Assembly (NCBI GenBank): GCA_025463135.1
Contig: JAOAPY010000014.1
Coordinates: 1 to 64,000 of the forward strand
Direction: 5' to 3'
From: Acidobacteriota bacterium
GTDB taxonomy: Bacteria; Acidobacteriota; Blastocatellia; Pyrinomonadales; Pyrinomonadaceae
DNA length: 64,000 nucleotides
In this document: positions 35,814 to 44,544 of the stretch, piece by piece
Layout: each line of letters begins with the position of its first letter
How positions within the stretch are numbered: the first letter of the stretch is position 1
Program-made: the position numbers and the translations under genes
Notes under the pieces: model-generated
Told to the model about the DNA's origin: nothing
What the model saw: the letters and a program-made list of their open reading frames with translations, nothing else
Database searches by the model: none

Positions 35814-36953
35814 ATGCGCATTGGAATCGATGGTCTGCCGCTAACCGAAGTTCTCACCGGGATTGGCCACTACACGAATGAACTTGCCCGGCATCTCGCC
35901 TTGGAGAGCGGCACGGATGAAGTTGAAGTTGTTTCACCGCGGACTTTTATTACTGCCTTAAATGCAGAGATCAAACCACCCGACAATCTTCGTTTTGTTC
36001 GTTCGCGCGTAAGTCTATGGAACCGGCATTGGTGGTCCATCGGGTTGCCGCGCTATCTTCGCCGCCATTCGCTCGACTTGTTTCACGGAACGAATTTCGA
36101 GGTTCCGCTGCGAAGAGTTTGTCCCACAGTGCTCACTGTGCACGACCTCTCAATGTTATTGCACGCGACTACGCAGGAGAAAAAGCTGGTCCAGCGCGCC
36201 CAGTCGCGACTGCCACTGATGGCCCGAGCAGCCACGATGATCATTACGCCGACCGAGAGCGTGCGTCAGGAAGTGCACGAACATCTGCAAATTCCCCTGG
36301 AAACAATTGTCGCCGTGCCGGAAGCCGCGCGCGAGTGTTTCCATCCGCTCGAGGATGCCGCCACCCTGGAAATCAGAAGACGATTCGGCATCGGCCAGGA
36401 TTTTCTGCTCTTTGTCGGCACGGTGGAACCACGAAAGAACCTCGCCACCCTGCTGGTAGCTTATGAAGAGGTCGTTCGCGTAAGGCGGCAGCCTTTGCAA
36501 CTAGTTCTCGCGGGCAGGAAGGGCTGGTTGGTGGAGGATCTATTGGACGCCTTGAAGCAGTCGCCCGCAGCCGACCAGATTATTTTGACGGGTTATCTTA
36601 GCGACCATGAACTTGCGGCCCTCTATTCTTCCTGCTCGGCGTTTATCTATCCTTCAATTTATGAAGGGTTCGGGTTGCCACCGCTGGAAGCGATGGCCTG
36701 TGGCGCGCCGGTAATCTCCAGCCGCATTCCCGCCATCCGCGAAGTCCTCGGCCCGGCTGCGAGGCTTTTTGATCCGGGGAACGCCGCAGAGCTAACCGCA
36801 CTCGTCAGCGAGTTGTTGTCATCTGACGCGGCGAGAAAAACGCTATCGGCAGCCGGTACCAAAAGAGCGGCTGAGTTTTCCTGGTCCCGAACGGCGCGCG
36901 CGACGCGCGAGGTTTATCAGGAAGCAATCAAGCGCTTCGCTAAATCCCCATAA
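35814..36953 (+). CDS. Glycosyltransferase family 4
   Basis: This is a typical GT4 (mannosyltransferase-like) enzyme of 379 residues. It starts MRIGIDGLPLTEVLTGIGHYT, has LFHGTNFEVPLRRVCPTVLTVHDLS in the first half, FLLFVGTVEPRKNLATLL at the start of the donor domain and YEGFGLPPLEAMACGAPVISS as donor-binding motif. It is more canonical than its two neighbours. The donor is perhaps GDP-mannose or a similar nucleotide sugar (inference). It ends before a strong bidirectional hairpin shared with the convergent DUF4214 gene. Confidence 0.94.
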   Translation: MRIGIDGLPLTEVLTGIGHYTNELARHLALESGTDEVEVVSPRTFITALNAEIKPPDNLRFVRSRVSLWNRHWWSIGLPRYLRRHSLDLFHGTNFEVPLRRVCPTVLTVHDLSMLLHATTQEKKLVQRAQSRLPLMARAATMIITPTESVRQEVHEHLQIPLETIVAVPEAARECFHPLEDAATLEIRRRFGIGQDFLLFVGTVEPRKNLATLLVAYEEVVRVRRQPLQLVLAGRKGWLVEDLLDALKQSPAADQIILTGYLSDHELAALYSSCSAFIYPSIYEGFGLPPLEAMACGAPVISSRIPAIREVLGPAARLFDPGNAAELTALVSELLSSDAARKTLSAAGTKRAAEFSWSRTARATREVYQEAIKRFAKSP

Positions 36954-36978
36954 GAAAGTTTGCATTAGAAATGCAAAA

Positions 36979-37002
36979 GGCCGGCTTCATTTGAAGCCGG
37001 CC
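36979..37002. terminator. Bidirectional hairpin terminator
   Basis: GGCCGGCTTCA pairs perfectly with TGAAGCCGGCC around a two-base loop, between convergent genes ending at 36953 and 37037. An A-run on the left (AAAA) gives a T-tract for the minus strand; the plus side has only CTTAACTG, so it may work better for the minus-strand gene. Confidence 0.75.
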
Positions 37003-37036
37003 CTTAACTGTCATTAGTGAACACTCGCAGTCGGTA

Positions 37037-38044
37037 CTACTGGCATTCCGCATTCGTATGCGTCGCTGTTGAACCAAAGCGGAGTTGATATTCCTGTGAC
37101 GTGATGAACGAACAAACCATTGCGTGCTGTTTCGAGACATCGCGCAAGGCACCGCCATTGACCTGGCCCAGCCAGAACAGGAATCCCGGGATGTCTGAGT
37201 TACGTCGGAGATATCCGGAATACTGTGTGTAGACAAACGCGCGGTTGTACTCCGCATCAATGAAGGGACGGTTGTTGATCGGATTGCTTCCGGCGTTGTC
37301 GTCAGCTAACCGATACATCACCGCGCCCCGGTTGCCGCCTGAATTGTACAAGGCAATGAGTGTGTTGCGCTCTGATGAAAGGTTCACACCAAGATCGTTT
37401 TGCATCGTCGCCAGCACCGCATCGACGAATTGATCCGCGGTAGCCAGACTGGCGGGATACTTTGCCTGAAACTGAGGTTTCAGGATGAAGGCATTCGCCA
37501 GGTCCAACTGCTTCTGCGCCAGATTTGCTCCGCCCACCACCTGTTGTCGATCCTGTTTGAAGGCATCGTAGCTAGGCATCTTCAGTTCTTCGCCCGGATG
37601 ACCGGCATCTGGATGTGGATTCGGAAAGGGCTGGTTGTTCCCAAACGATTCACGGTACAGACGATAAACGTAGGCGCCCGTCTGTTGGAATTCCAGTTCG
37701 AAGAAAAATGCGTTTGAGACATCGATGCGCTTGCTGTTGATGCAAGCCTGGTTTCCATTGCAACCCGCAAACTGGCTGACCCAGTAATTGAATCCGCTGG
37801 TGTCAGGAAAGCGATTCAGGAAATCGACGTAGTGCTGATTGACAAAGAAATCCGAGTCGTCAATCGTGATTAGCGTGTTCGTCCCCGGGCGCAAACGCAA
37901 CGGTTTCACCTTTACGTTGCCGTAGTAAAGGTCCGCAGGCAGGTTTGGGCCGTCAGGGGTGCGAATTTCCAGCGTGGGCGCCTGGCCCAGCGCCACGAAT
38001 GCGGCCAATACGATAGTTACTACAAAAACAGTCAGCTTAAACAT
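37037..38044 (-). CDS. Exported DUF4214 protein
   Basis: This 335-residue protein has a signal peptide (MFKLTVFVVTIVLAAFVALG) and a DUF4214 region that covers nearly all the rest: DDSDFFVNQHYVDFLNRFPD at ~65, then VSNAFFFELEFQQTGAYVYRLYR, a Pro-rich loop (NNQPFPNPHPDAGHPGEE) and the end AMVCSFITSQEYQLRFG..THTNAECQ. It is very close in sequence to the C-terminal module of the subtilase at 24552-27731, as if that module existed as a free protein. GAGGAGCC precedes ATG 38044. It may be a surface-bound or glycan-binding factor; function unknown. Confidence 0.85.
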   Translation of the reverse strand: MFKLTVFVVTIVLAAFVALGQAPTLEIRTPDGPNLPADLYYGNVKVKPLRLRPGTNTLITIDDSDFFVNQHYVDFLNRFPDTSGFNYWVSQFAGCNGNQACINSKRIDVSNAFFFELEFQQTGAYVYRLYRESFGNNQPFPNPHPDAGHPGEELKMPSYDAFKQDRQQVVGGANLAQKQLDLANAFILKPQFQAKYPASLATADQFVDAVLATMQNDLGVNLSSERNTLIALYNSGGNRGAVMYRLADDNAGSNPINNRPFIDAEYNRAFVYTQYSGYLRRNSDIPGFLFWLGQVNGGALRDVSKQHAMVCSFITSQEYQLRFGSTATHTNAECQ

Positions 38045-38628
38045 CAGAAGGCTCCTCAATTCGTTGGCGAAACCGCGATTGTCATTAGTAATCTCTAAGG
38101 CGAGGTAGGTTGCTTTTAAATCTAAAGAAAAGCGCGGGGCCGCGTCCGTAACGACGCAACTCAGTGTAGCTTTTGTAGAACTGTCCTGTCAACGGAATCA
38201 TCAGGAAAATCAACGTTACGACAGCCCTGGGGGGCATTCAAACTGACTGAAGATGCGAAGGAATCCGCAACTTCCCTACTCGCGATGCAGTGTGCCCACA
38301 AATGACGCGGCGGAATTGGAAAGTGGCGGGCACAACGCCCTCGTGCCGGCAATACGAAAATAAATATGACAGGGCATCCTGCCCGTATGACTGTCGCGAT
38401 GCTGCGAATCACAACATTTTCTTAGACGCGCGGGGCTGACGTCTGGCTGACCTTTTCCGCGCTGGGTTCCATCGACAGAGAATTCAGCGCAACCGTAGAA
38501 GCGTGCGGTCCCCGGCTGGGCGAATCTGAAAAACCGGGCTTCCCGGTGGAAAACCATGCTAACATGGCCGCCTCGGTGGGAACGCTCCCATTCCCCCGCC
38601 ATTTTCGATCGATCTTCCTCGATTTCCA
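38045..38628. other. Gap of 584 bases without a convincing gene
   Basis: It holds the leader of the minus-strand DUF4214 gene, a small hairpin near 38390 (GGGCATCCTGCCC) and a GCGTGCGGTCCCCGG fragment near 38500 that resembles family E. A minus-strand open frame at 38276-38629 shows no protein-like features. Divergent promoters for both neighbours should be here, but I could not place -35/-10 boxes with confidence. Confidence 0.55.
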
Positions 38629-40770
38629 ATGCGACGTTTTGCTGCCATTGCCGCCGTCCTCTCGATCATGCTGGGCTCCACCGTCAGCGTACGACCGTAT
38701 ACCGTGCAGTTGGCAGACCCGTCCGGCGAGCTTCAGATTAGGTGGGCCAAACGACGAATTCCCATTGCTTTGTCTCCCTCGCTGACCACACCCGGTCCTG
38801 AAATCAAGGCGGGCAGCGATGTCATTGGGGCACTACATCGCGCTCTATCTCGCTGGTCCGGCGTGGCCCAAATTCAGTTTGTCGAGGTGCCATCCAGGGC
38901 GCAATCAATCAGTCCCGCTACCGCCGGCGATGGGGTCAGCTTAATTACCATTGCCGACACTCCTGAAAATAATGCTCTGTTCTCCGGCGCGAATAATACT
39001 GGTCGCACGCGAGTGTTTTATGATCCGGTGACCGGCTCGATCAAAGAGGCTGATGTGGTCATCAATCCTCATCCGGTTTCCGTGGACGGTTCCCCGGTCC
39101 AGTTTTCTACCGATGGATCGCCTGGCACCTACGATTTGGAGTCGGCCTTCACACATGAAATCGGGCACCTGCTGGGATTAGAGCATTCAGGCATCATCGC
39201 CGCGACGATGCAGGCGCGCCAGCGCTTGAATGGATCAGACGGTCTTACATCCGCGACCAATCGCACCCTGTCCGAAGACGACCGTGCCGCGGTGCGTGGA
39301 ATTTATGGACCGCACGAAGGGCTGGGTGCAATTGAAGGCAAGATTCAGGACAGCTCAAACGGCAGCGCCCTGGCCGTCTTTGGCGCGCATGTCTGGGCCG
39401 AAAACGCCGTGAGTGGTCGCGTTATGGCGAGCAGCATTACGCTTGCCGACGGGCACTATCGCATTGAGAGTCTTCCACCCGGACAATACCGTGTGGTCGC
39501 TTCTTATCTTGATGGCGCTGTAATGGCCGACGACATAGCTTCTTCCGGTGGAGCTTATGCCGGAATGGCCAAACAGTCAGCCTTTCGCACCGCCGAGTTG
39601 GGGACTCAGATCAACGTCATGGCGGGCGCGCCTACGATCCTGAACTGGACCATTGTGCCGCCGCAAAATAGTGCTCCCGCTCTGAAGCCAAGACTGTTGG
39701 GCCTCAGCGCGCAGCTTTCCAGCGTTGCCATAGCAGTTGAGCCCGGCAAGACCTACACGCTTTATGTTGGTGGTGATGGGGTGGACCTGGTTCCCGGCAA
39801 TGCCATTAGTGTTAGCTCGCCATTCATGACGGTCAGTCCCGCCAGCTTAACTCTCCAGCCCTTTGGCTCGTCGTTTCCCGTGATTAGCTTTGAAGTAACC
39901 GTTGCCTCCAACGCGCCGTTTGGTGATTACAGCATTCGCTTGCAGGCCAACTCTGGTGAAGTTGCCTACCTCGCCGGAGGTTTGACAGTTGATCCGGGAG
40001 TGAATACTGCTACTCAAAATCCCGTCGACGACGCTTCGTTTTTTGTGCGTCAGGAGTATCGTGATTTTCTGGGTCGGAACGCCGATCAAAACGGCTTCGA
40101 CTATTGGACCACCCAGATTGCACAGTGCGGCGCCGACAGCGAGTGCATTCGGGCGCGGCGCATAGACATCTCGGCAGCCTTCTTTGCGGAGACTGAGTTC
40201 CAGGAGACAGGATCGTTTGTGTACCGACTCTATAAGGCCGCGTTGGGCAGGAGACCGGCGTTTGGAGAGTTCATTAGCGGACGCGGCCAGGTCGTAGCGA
40301 ACGCAAATCTGCAGGCGAATAAGAACGCGTTTGCGCAGGAGTTTGTGGACCGCGCAGAGTTCATCAGGAAATATCCCAACTCAATGAACGCGGCCCAGTT
40401 TGTCGATGCGTTACTAGCGGTGGCCTCAAAGAGTTCCGGCACGGGACTGTCCTCTCAGCGCGCGGAGTTGCTGGGGCTTTATAACGGCAACGATTCTGGT
40501 CGCGTGTCCATCATTCGCCGCCTGGCTGAGAGTGAAGCTTTCGGTCGAGCCGAGTACAACCGCGCGTTTGTGCTGATGCAATACTTTGGCTTTCTGAGGC
40601 GCGATCCCGACCAACGAGGATTTGAATTCTGGCTCAACGTTCTGCAAAACCAGTCCGCCACTGATACCTCCGCTTACCGTGCAATGGTTTGCTCGTTCTT
40701 AAGTTCCACTGAGTATCAATCGCGCTTTGGCATGACGCTGACGCACACCAATGACGAGTGTGGGCGATAA
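38629..40770 (+). CDS. Exported matrixin-like metalloprotease with DUF4214 module
   Basis: This 713-residue secreted protein has a signal peptide (AAIAAVLSIMLGSTVSV) and a metzincin protease domain with the zinc motif HEIGHLLGLEHS near residue 182 (HExxHxxGxxH) and a plausible Met-turn (ATM) just after it. A carboxypeptidase-regulatory-like beta domain follows (ADGHYRIESLPPGQYRVVAS), then an Ig-like beta region and a C-terminal DUF4214 module from about 465 (ASFFVRQEYRDFLGRNADQN) to THTNDEC. Together with the subtilase it suggests extracellular proteolysis by proteins sharing a common C-terminal anchor. No Shine-Dalgarno was seen before the ATG. Confidence 0.88.
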   Translation: MRRFAAIAAVLSIMLGSTVSVRPYTVQLADPSGELQIRWAKRRIPIALSPSLTTPGPEIKAGSDVIGALHRALSRWSGVAQIQFVEVPSRAQSISPATAGDGVSLITIADTPENNALFSGANNTGRTRVFYDPVTGSIKEADVVINPHPVSVDGSPVQFSTDGSPGTYDLESAFTHEIGHLLGLEHSGIIAATMQARQRLNGSDGLTSATNRTLSEDDRAAVRGIYGPHEGLGAIEGKIQDSSNGSALAVFGAHVWAENAVSGRVMASSITLADGHYRIESLPPGQYRVVASYLDGAVMADDIASSGGAYAGMAKQSAFRTAELGTQINVMAGAPTILNWTIVPPQNSAPALKPRLLGLSAQLSSVAIAVEPGKTYTLYVGGDGVDLVPGNAISVSSPFMTVSPASLTLQPFGSSFPVISFEVTVASNAPFGDYSIRLQANSGEVAYLAGGLTVDPGVNTATQNPVDDASFFVRQEYRDFLGRNADQNGFDYWTTQIAQCGADSECIRARRIDISAAFFAETEFQETGSFVYRLYKAALGRRPAFGEFISGRGQVVANANLQANKNAFAQEFVDRAEFIRKYPNSMNAAQFVDALLAVASKSSGTGLSSQRAELLGLYNGNDSGRVSIIRRLAESEAFGRAEYNRAFVLMQYFGFLRRDPDQRGFEFWLNVLQNQSATDTSAYRAMVCSFLSSTEYQSRFGMTLTHTNDECGR

Positions 40771-40785
40771 CGTCATCTGCTGCCG

Positions 40786-40857
40786 GTACGGGGACCTACG
40801 TGTCCGCCGGGCGGTTGAGTGTTTTGTACCAGGGCGGACACACAGATCCGCCCGTAC
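40786..40857. repeat. Palindromic element family F
   Basis: GTACGGGGACCTACGTGTCCGCC and GGGCGGACACACAGATCCGC plus CCGTAC are inverted arms around a short loop. It stands between convergent genes and is related to 10074-10100 and 12265-12351. Confidence 0.75.
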
Positions 40858-40907
40858 TTTGCTTGCGCAGGCTACTTACCTCTGAAGACTTCTCGGATGT
40901 TTATTTT

Positions 40908-41432
40908 CTAAAGTTCGAGAATCACCCGCTCGACTGCCTGACGAAATGATGGTCCGTCGAGGGAAGGGTAACGATAAAGCTGACCCTCTATCGCTTCGAA
41001 GAATTCCATGAGCCGCACCGGTTCAATCAATTTGCGTCCCGCCATCTCACGAACGTCCTTCATGTCGAACGCGTGACCTCGCTCAATTTTCGCGAGCGCC
41101 TGCGAGTAAAAATCATAATGAAAGAACGCAAGCTTTCCTTCCTGTTGGATGAACATGCTTCGTTCCTGCCACCCTGGTAATTCAGGAATAAAGTGGTCGG
41201 GAGAGGCAAGCTCGATGTTTATGTGGAGTCTTTCCTTGAGGGCCGGCAATGTTCTGAAGATTTCGTCTGTCTCGGGAATGATCTTCAAGTCTATGTCGAT
41301 GGTTGAATTCCTCCAGCCTAAGAGGACCGCTGACGCGCCTCCCACCAGATAAACGCGCCCCTCGGATCGCACTGCATCGGACAGTGTGCTGATGAAATTC
41401 CATAACAGTTTAGAATCTATCGGTTGACGCAT
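40908..41432 (-). CDS. Nucleotidyltransferase-like protein (DUF6036/AbiEii-type)
   Basis: This 174-residue protein has the nucleotidyltransferase core VYLVGGASAVLLGWRNSTID followed by IDLK: a G-[GS]-x(n)-S/T-x-D-x-D type site near residues 31-50. The remainder is helical. This is the architecture of DUF6036 and AbiEii-like toxins, which transfer nucleotides to RNA or proteins. It overlaps the preceding small gene by 16 bases, so both are translated together, as in toxin-antitoxin operons. Toxicity is inference; housekeeping DUF6036 proteins also exist. Confidence 0.78.
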   Translation of the reverse strand: MRQPIDSKLLWNFISTLSDAVRSEGRVYLVGGASAVLLGWRNSTIDIDLKIIPETDEIFRTLPALKERLHINIELASPDHFIPELPGWQERSMFIQQEGKLAFFHYDFYSQALAKIERGHAFDMKDVREMAGRKLIEPVRLMEFFEAIEGQLYRYPSLDGPSFRQAVERVILEL

Positions 41433-41722
41433 GCGGCGGCCCGTTCGAAGCTGACCAATCTGCGGATCAATGCGTTATAGCGACTATGGGCTGAGTCTGA
41501 TTCGCTCGCAGCCAACAGTGCATAAAGTCGATGCTCGGGATTCTCCGGCAGCAGGTTCGGCAGTTCCAGACCCAAATGACGAAGTCGCGGCGCGCCAATC
41601 GCGACCAGCAGGGATTCTATGGTTTCACGCCCTGATTGCAGATCTTGCAAGCCGGTCGTGATCAGATCGTTCCCCGGCAAGGCTTCGTTAAGGATCCTGG
41701 AGTTGGAAAAGGAGTCAGGCAT
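41417..41722 (-). CDS. Small partner protein of the nucleotidyltransferase
   Basis: This gene was not recognised as a known family. The protein has 101 residues, is mostly helical (GLQDLQSGRETIESLLVAIG; EHRLYALLAASESDSAHSRY) and lacks Cys clusters or membrane segments. ATG 41722 overlaps the stop of the methyltransferase gene (ATGCCTGA) and its own end overlaps the nucleotidyltransferase start, which gives a tightly coupled three-gene chain. Its position and size suit an antitoxin or adaptor for the nucleotidyltransferase (inference). Confidence 0.65.
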   Translation of the reverse strand: MPDSFSNSRILNEALPGNDLITTGLQDLQSGRETIESLLVAIGAPRLRHLGLELPNLLPENPEHRLYALLAASESDSAHSRYNALIRRLVSFERAAACVNR

Positions 41723-42950
41723 AGTTGGATCTCGCCGGCGGGTCCGATTCATGCACTACAAATTCAAGCAACAGCGGACTTGAGCCGTGTTGCTCGAACC
41801 AGCAAACGTCCTGGCAAACCAGATCAATCTTTAATCTGTAACGACCGGCTGTCGCGGGTGCGGGTCGCGTAACTCGCAAGTTAATGATTTCGCCGGGCGC
41901 AATCGCATGAGGTAAAGGCGGAGAACCGTGAGCCTCGTCAACAACTTTATTGTTCTCATCGAGAATCTTCACTCCCAGTCGGACAGTGCCCCTGGGAGCG
42001 ACGCGGCTTACCACCCATACGGTATCACCGGTGTTTTCGATCTCTATGCGAAGATCCACGTGTTGACCCGACGTTATGTCGGAAACAAATTCATCCTGCA
42101 AAGAAATCCTGGCGTGCAGCACTCCCGGATTGCGACTATCTCGAACTTCCGCTCCGGTCGTTGAAACTTTCCGGCAGAGCAAATAATTGAATGCCGGTGT
42201 TTCCAATAGCGTCAAACGATTCTCCTCGAGAGTTTCGCGCTCAAAGAGCCCGTTGACGCTGAGGTAGTCTCCGACAACCGCGAATCCGTTTTCTCGCAGC
42301 AGGGTCAACAGATAGTCGCGCGCGAAAGGCGACTCGAGCGTTTCGTACCGTTCCATCACCCCGCGCAATTCTTCTCCGGTTGTCGATCCTTCTTGCGGGC
42401 GCTCGCCCTCCATCACGAAAAGCTGTCCGCCATATTCGAGCATGGCGGACAGATGCTTAAAGACGGCCTGCTCATCGCCAAAGTGATGCAAGGCGTCGTA
42501 GCAGACGATCGCGTCAAACGTCTCATCAAGCGCGGCCGCCTCAATGTCATGGACCAGGAAACGGTAAGTGGTACCGGTTTCATGATCGGAGCCGAAAGGC
42601 AAATTGCGCAGACGCTCGCTCGCCAGTTCAATCAGTTCGGGACTGATGTCGATCCCCGTGACGTCATAGCCAAAACGCGCGAAGTATTCACAAAGCCATC
42701 CCGAGCCGCAGCCCACGTCCAGTATGCGCGCACCCGGAGGCAGAGCCAGTGCCACGGCGAGGTTGGCAAAGTCGCAGAAGTGACGGTGCGTGTCTTCATC
42801 CAAACCATTACCCTGCCAGCGCGAATGTTTATGAGCGAGGTTGTAGAAAGGCTTGGTGAGCAGGTGATGCCGATCGCTGGCTGTGAGTTTGCGCGGGTAC
42901 TCAATCGCCCCGCGCTTGTAATCTATGCCTTCTACTTTCTTAAAACGCAT
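41715..42950 (-). CDS. Methyltransferase with Wzt-like C-terminal domain
   Basis: This 411-residue protein starts MRFKKVEGIDYKRGAIEYPR. The SAM-binding domain contains ARILDVGCGSGWLCEYFARF and DAIVCYDALHHFGDEQAVF. The C-terminal ~130 residues are beta-rich (HVDLRIEIENTGDTVWVVSR; RYRLKIDLVCQDVCWFEQHG) and resemble the carbohydrate-binding domain of Wzt, which recognises the capped end of O-antigen chains. A glycan-directed methyltransferase is the natural reading (inference). The upstream in-frame extension lies in repeat sequence and was rejected. Architecture is shared with the gene at 60377-61585. Confidence 0.88.
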   Translation of the reverse strand: MRFKKVEGIDYKRGAIEYPRKLTASDRHHLLTKPFYNLAHKHSRWQGNGLDEDTHRHFCDFANLAVALALPPGARILDVGCGSGWLCEYFARFGYDVTGIDISPELIELASERLRNLPFGSDHETGTTYRFLVHDIEAAALDETFDAIVCYDALHHFGDEQAVFKHLSAMLEYGGQLFVMEGERPQEGSTTGEELRGVMERYETLESPFARDYLLTLLRENGFAVVGDYLSVNGLFERETLEENRLTLLETPAFNYLLCRKVSTTGAEVRDSRNPGVLHARISLQDEFVSDITSGQHVDLRIEIENTGDTVWVVSRVAPRGTVRLGVKILDENNKVVDEAHGSPPLPHAIAPGEIINLRVTRPAPATAGRYRLKIDLVCQDVCWFEQHGSSPLLLEFVVHESDPPARSNYA

Positions 42951-42979
42951 AAGTGAGGCGGTAGTATAGCAAAGGAACC

Positions 42980-43143
42980 TCATTCTCATTCTCACCCGGT
43001 TTCAACCGCGTGATCAGCCTCGTCATTTTTTCCTATAACCGTTTCAACGGTTCCAGCCGTTCAGGAGATTAGAACCCGTTAAGACGGTTCGGACATTAAC
43101 GGCAACCTGAGTCACCCGGTTGAAAATCGGGTGAGAATGAGAT
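42980..43143. repeat. Palindromic element family D, empty copy
   Basis: The left arm CTCATTCTCACCCGGTTTCA plus ACCGCGTG and right arm CACCCGGTTGAAAATCGGGT plus GAGAATGAG flank about 100 bases with inner hairpins (ACCGTTTCAACGGTT; ACCCGTTAAGACGGTT). It lies in the divergent gap between the methyltransferase and the PIG-V-like gene and must contain or flank both promoters. Confidence 0.85.
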
Positions 43144-43198
43144 GCATGGCGCGCTTCAGGCACCTTTGATGTTATCTTGTCGCTCGTTAGATCCTTTA

Positions 43199-44437
43199 AT
43201 GATGCCGGCTTCCAACCAAACTGCAGCTCGGTCCCGACGAGTCATACCAGATTTTCTGGCAGACCCATCGACTCGCTCGGCCTTGTTCGCCTTTACGCTA
43301 ACTCGGTTGCTGATTCTATTGGTGATTTTGTTGAGCGCAAATATGACCTTCGACCCTCCCGTGCGTGATCAATTCGGAGACATTCACGAGTCGGAAATTT
43401 CACTGCGCAATAACCGCCCGCTTGATGTGATCAGGCGAGTAACGTTGGGAGCCGATAGTTTGTGGATCATCAACATCGCGCGGGATGGTTATGAAAAAGA
43501 ACCCTTCAATACGAATATCCAACACACCTGGGCCTACTTTCCGCTTTATCCGATTTTGCTGCGAGCCTTGGCGACCTTGACCGGCGATCTGCCGCTGACC
43601 GGTATTTGTTTGTCGAGCACGTTTTTTCTTTTCGCCCTGATCCTGTTGTACCGGACGGTAATCGCGTTCAACTATGATCCCTCTGTAGCCGATCGCACGG
43701 TGTTTTACGTCGCTGCCTTTCCGGTCAGCTATTTCTTTTCTCTCGCTCAGACCGAATCGCTATTCCTGCTGTTGACCGTCGCTTGTTTTTATGCGGCCAG
43801 GCGCCGCCGTTGGTGGCTGGCCGGCCTCTGTGGCGCGCTGGCCTCAGGAACGCGCTTCGCTGGTGTGTTCCTTGTAATTCCACTCGCGATTCTTTATTGG
43901 CAACAATGTTGTAGCGACCCGCAGATTCGCGGCGTGCGCGCGATCAAAGCAAACGTGGCCGCCCTGCTGTTGGTGCCGCTGGGCTTGATTGCTTTTATGG
44001 TCTATCTAAAAAGCATCACGGGCAATGCCTTCGCATTCGCAGATATTCAGGTGGCCTGGGGACACACTGCGGGAGTGTTTTGGCGCGCGCTTGCAGGCTA
44101 TCTCAGAAACCCAGCGCGCGTCAGCTGGCGCTGGGATTTTCGATTGTTGAATTTTTCGGCGGCGATATTGGGTTTGATTGGCGGACTCGTACTGCTCAAG
44201 AAGCGTGAGTGGGCGTTGGCCTTTTATGCGCTTATCTCGATCATTGTGCCGCTCTCATATCAGGATTCAACCCAGTCAATAGCGCGTTACGTGATGGTAA
44301 TCTTTCCGGTTTTTCTCGTCATCGCCTGGGCGGGACGTTCTGCTCGGACGGACCAGATCGTGCGGGTACTATTTATCGCGTTGTTGGCTTTGATGAGTGC
44401 GATGCTGGCCGCGCGAGTGACGCTCGCGCTGTCGTAG
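43199..44437 (+). CDS. PIG-V-like GT-C mannosyltransferase-type membrane protein
   Basis: This 412-residue protein has about nine to ten membrane helices. The first external loop contains DPPVRDQFGDIHESEIS and is followed by RVTLGADSLWIINIARDGYE, a W-x-Y/RDGY pattern found in PIG-V-like (PF04188) transferases, then NTNIQHTWAYFPLYPILLRA and SGTRFAGVFLVIPLAIL, both typical of the family. Such enzymes use polyprenyl-phosphate sugars outside the membrane. ATG 43199 was chosen; the upstream ATG at 43142 lies in a repeat. The product would act on the glycan made by the neighbouring enzymes. Confidence 0.82.
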   Translation: MMPASNQTAARSRRVIPDFLADPSTRSALFAFTLTRLLILLVILLSANMTFDPPVRDQFGDIHESEISLRNNRPLDVIRRVTLGADSLWIINIARDGYEKEPFNTNIQHTWAYFPLYPILLRALATLTGDLPLTGICLSSTFFLFALILLYRTVIAFNYDPSVADRTVFYVAAFPVSYFFSLAQTESLFLLLTVACFYAARRRRWWLAGLCGALASGTRFAGVFLVIPLAILYWQQCCSDPQIRGVRAIKANVAALLLVPLGLIAFMVYLKSITGNAFAFADIQVAWGHTAGVFWRALAGYLRNPARVSWRWDFRLLNFSAAILGLIGGLVLLKKREWALAFYALISIIVPLSYQDSTQSIARYVMVIFPVFLVIAWAGRSARTDQIVRVLFIALLALMSAMLAARVTLALS

Positions 44438-44440
44438 TCT

Positions 44441-44527
44441 AAATGTCCGATAAGCTTCAGCTTGTCGTTGACCTTCCGTAATTATGCCCGGCGAGGCGGC
44501 GACAAACTGAAGTTTGTCGGACATTTT
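44441..44527. repeat. Palindromic element family C
   Basis: AAATGTCCGATAAGCTTCAG plus CTTGTCG and GCGACAAACTGAAGTTTGTC plus GGACATTTTT are inverted arms around a 33-base loop, filling the gap between the PIG-V-like gene and the YfhO-like gene. The T-run at the right edge may let it act as a terminator. Confidence 0.85.
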
Positions 44528-44544
44528 TCCGCGCAGATCCAACA

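Noticed and set aside
38276-38629. Minus-strand open frame of 117 codons in a 584-base gap
   Set aside because: No domain, no ribosome site, Arg/Cys-rich composition, and it overlaps hairpin fragments of the repeat families.
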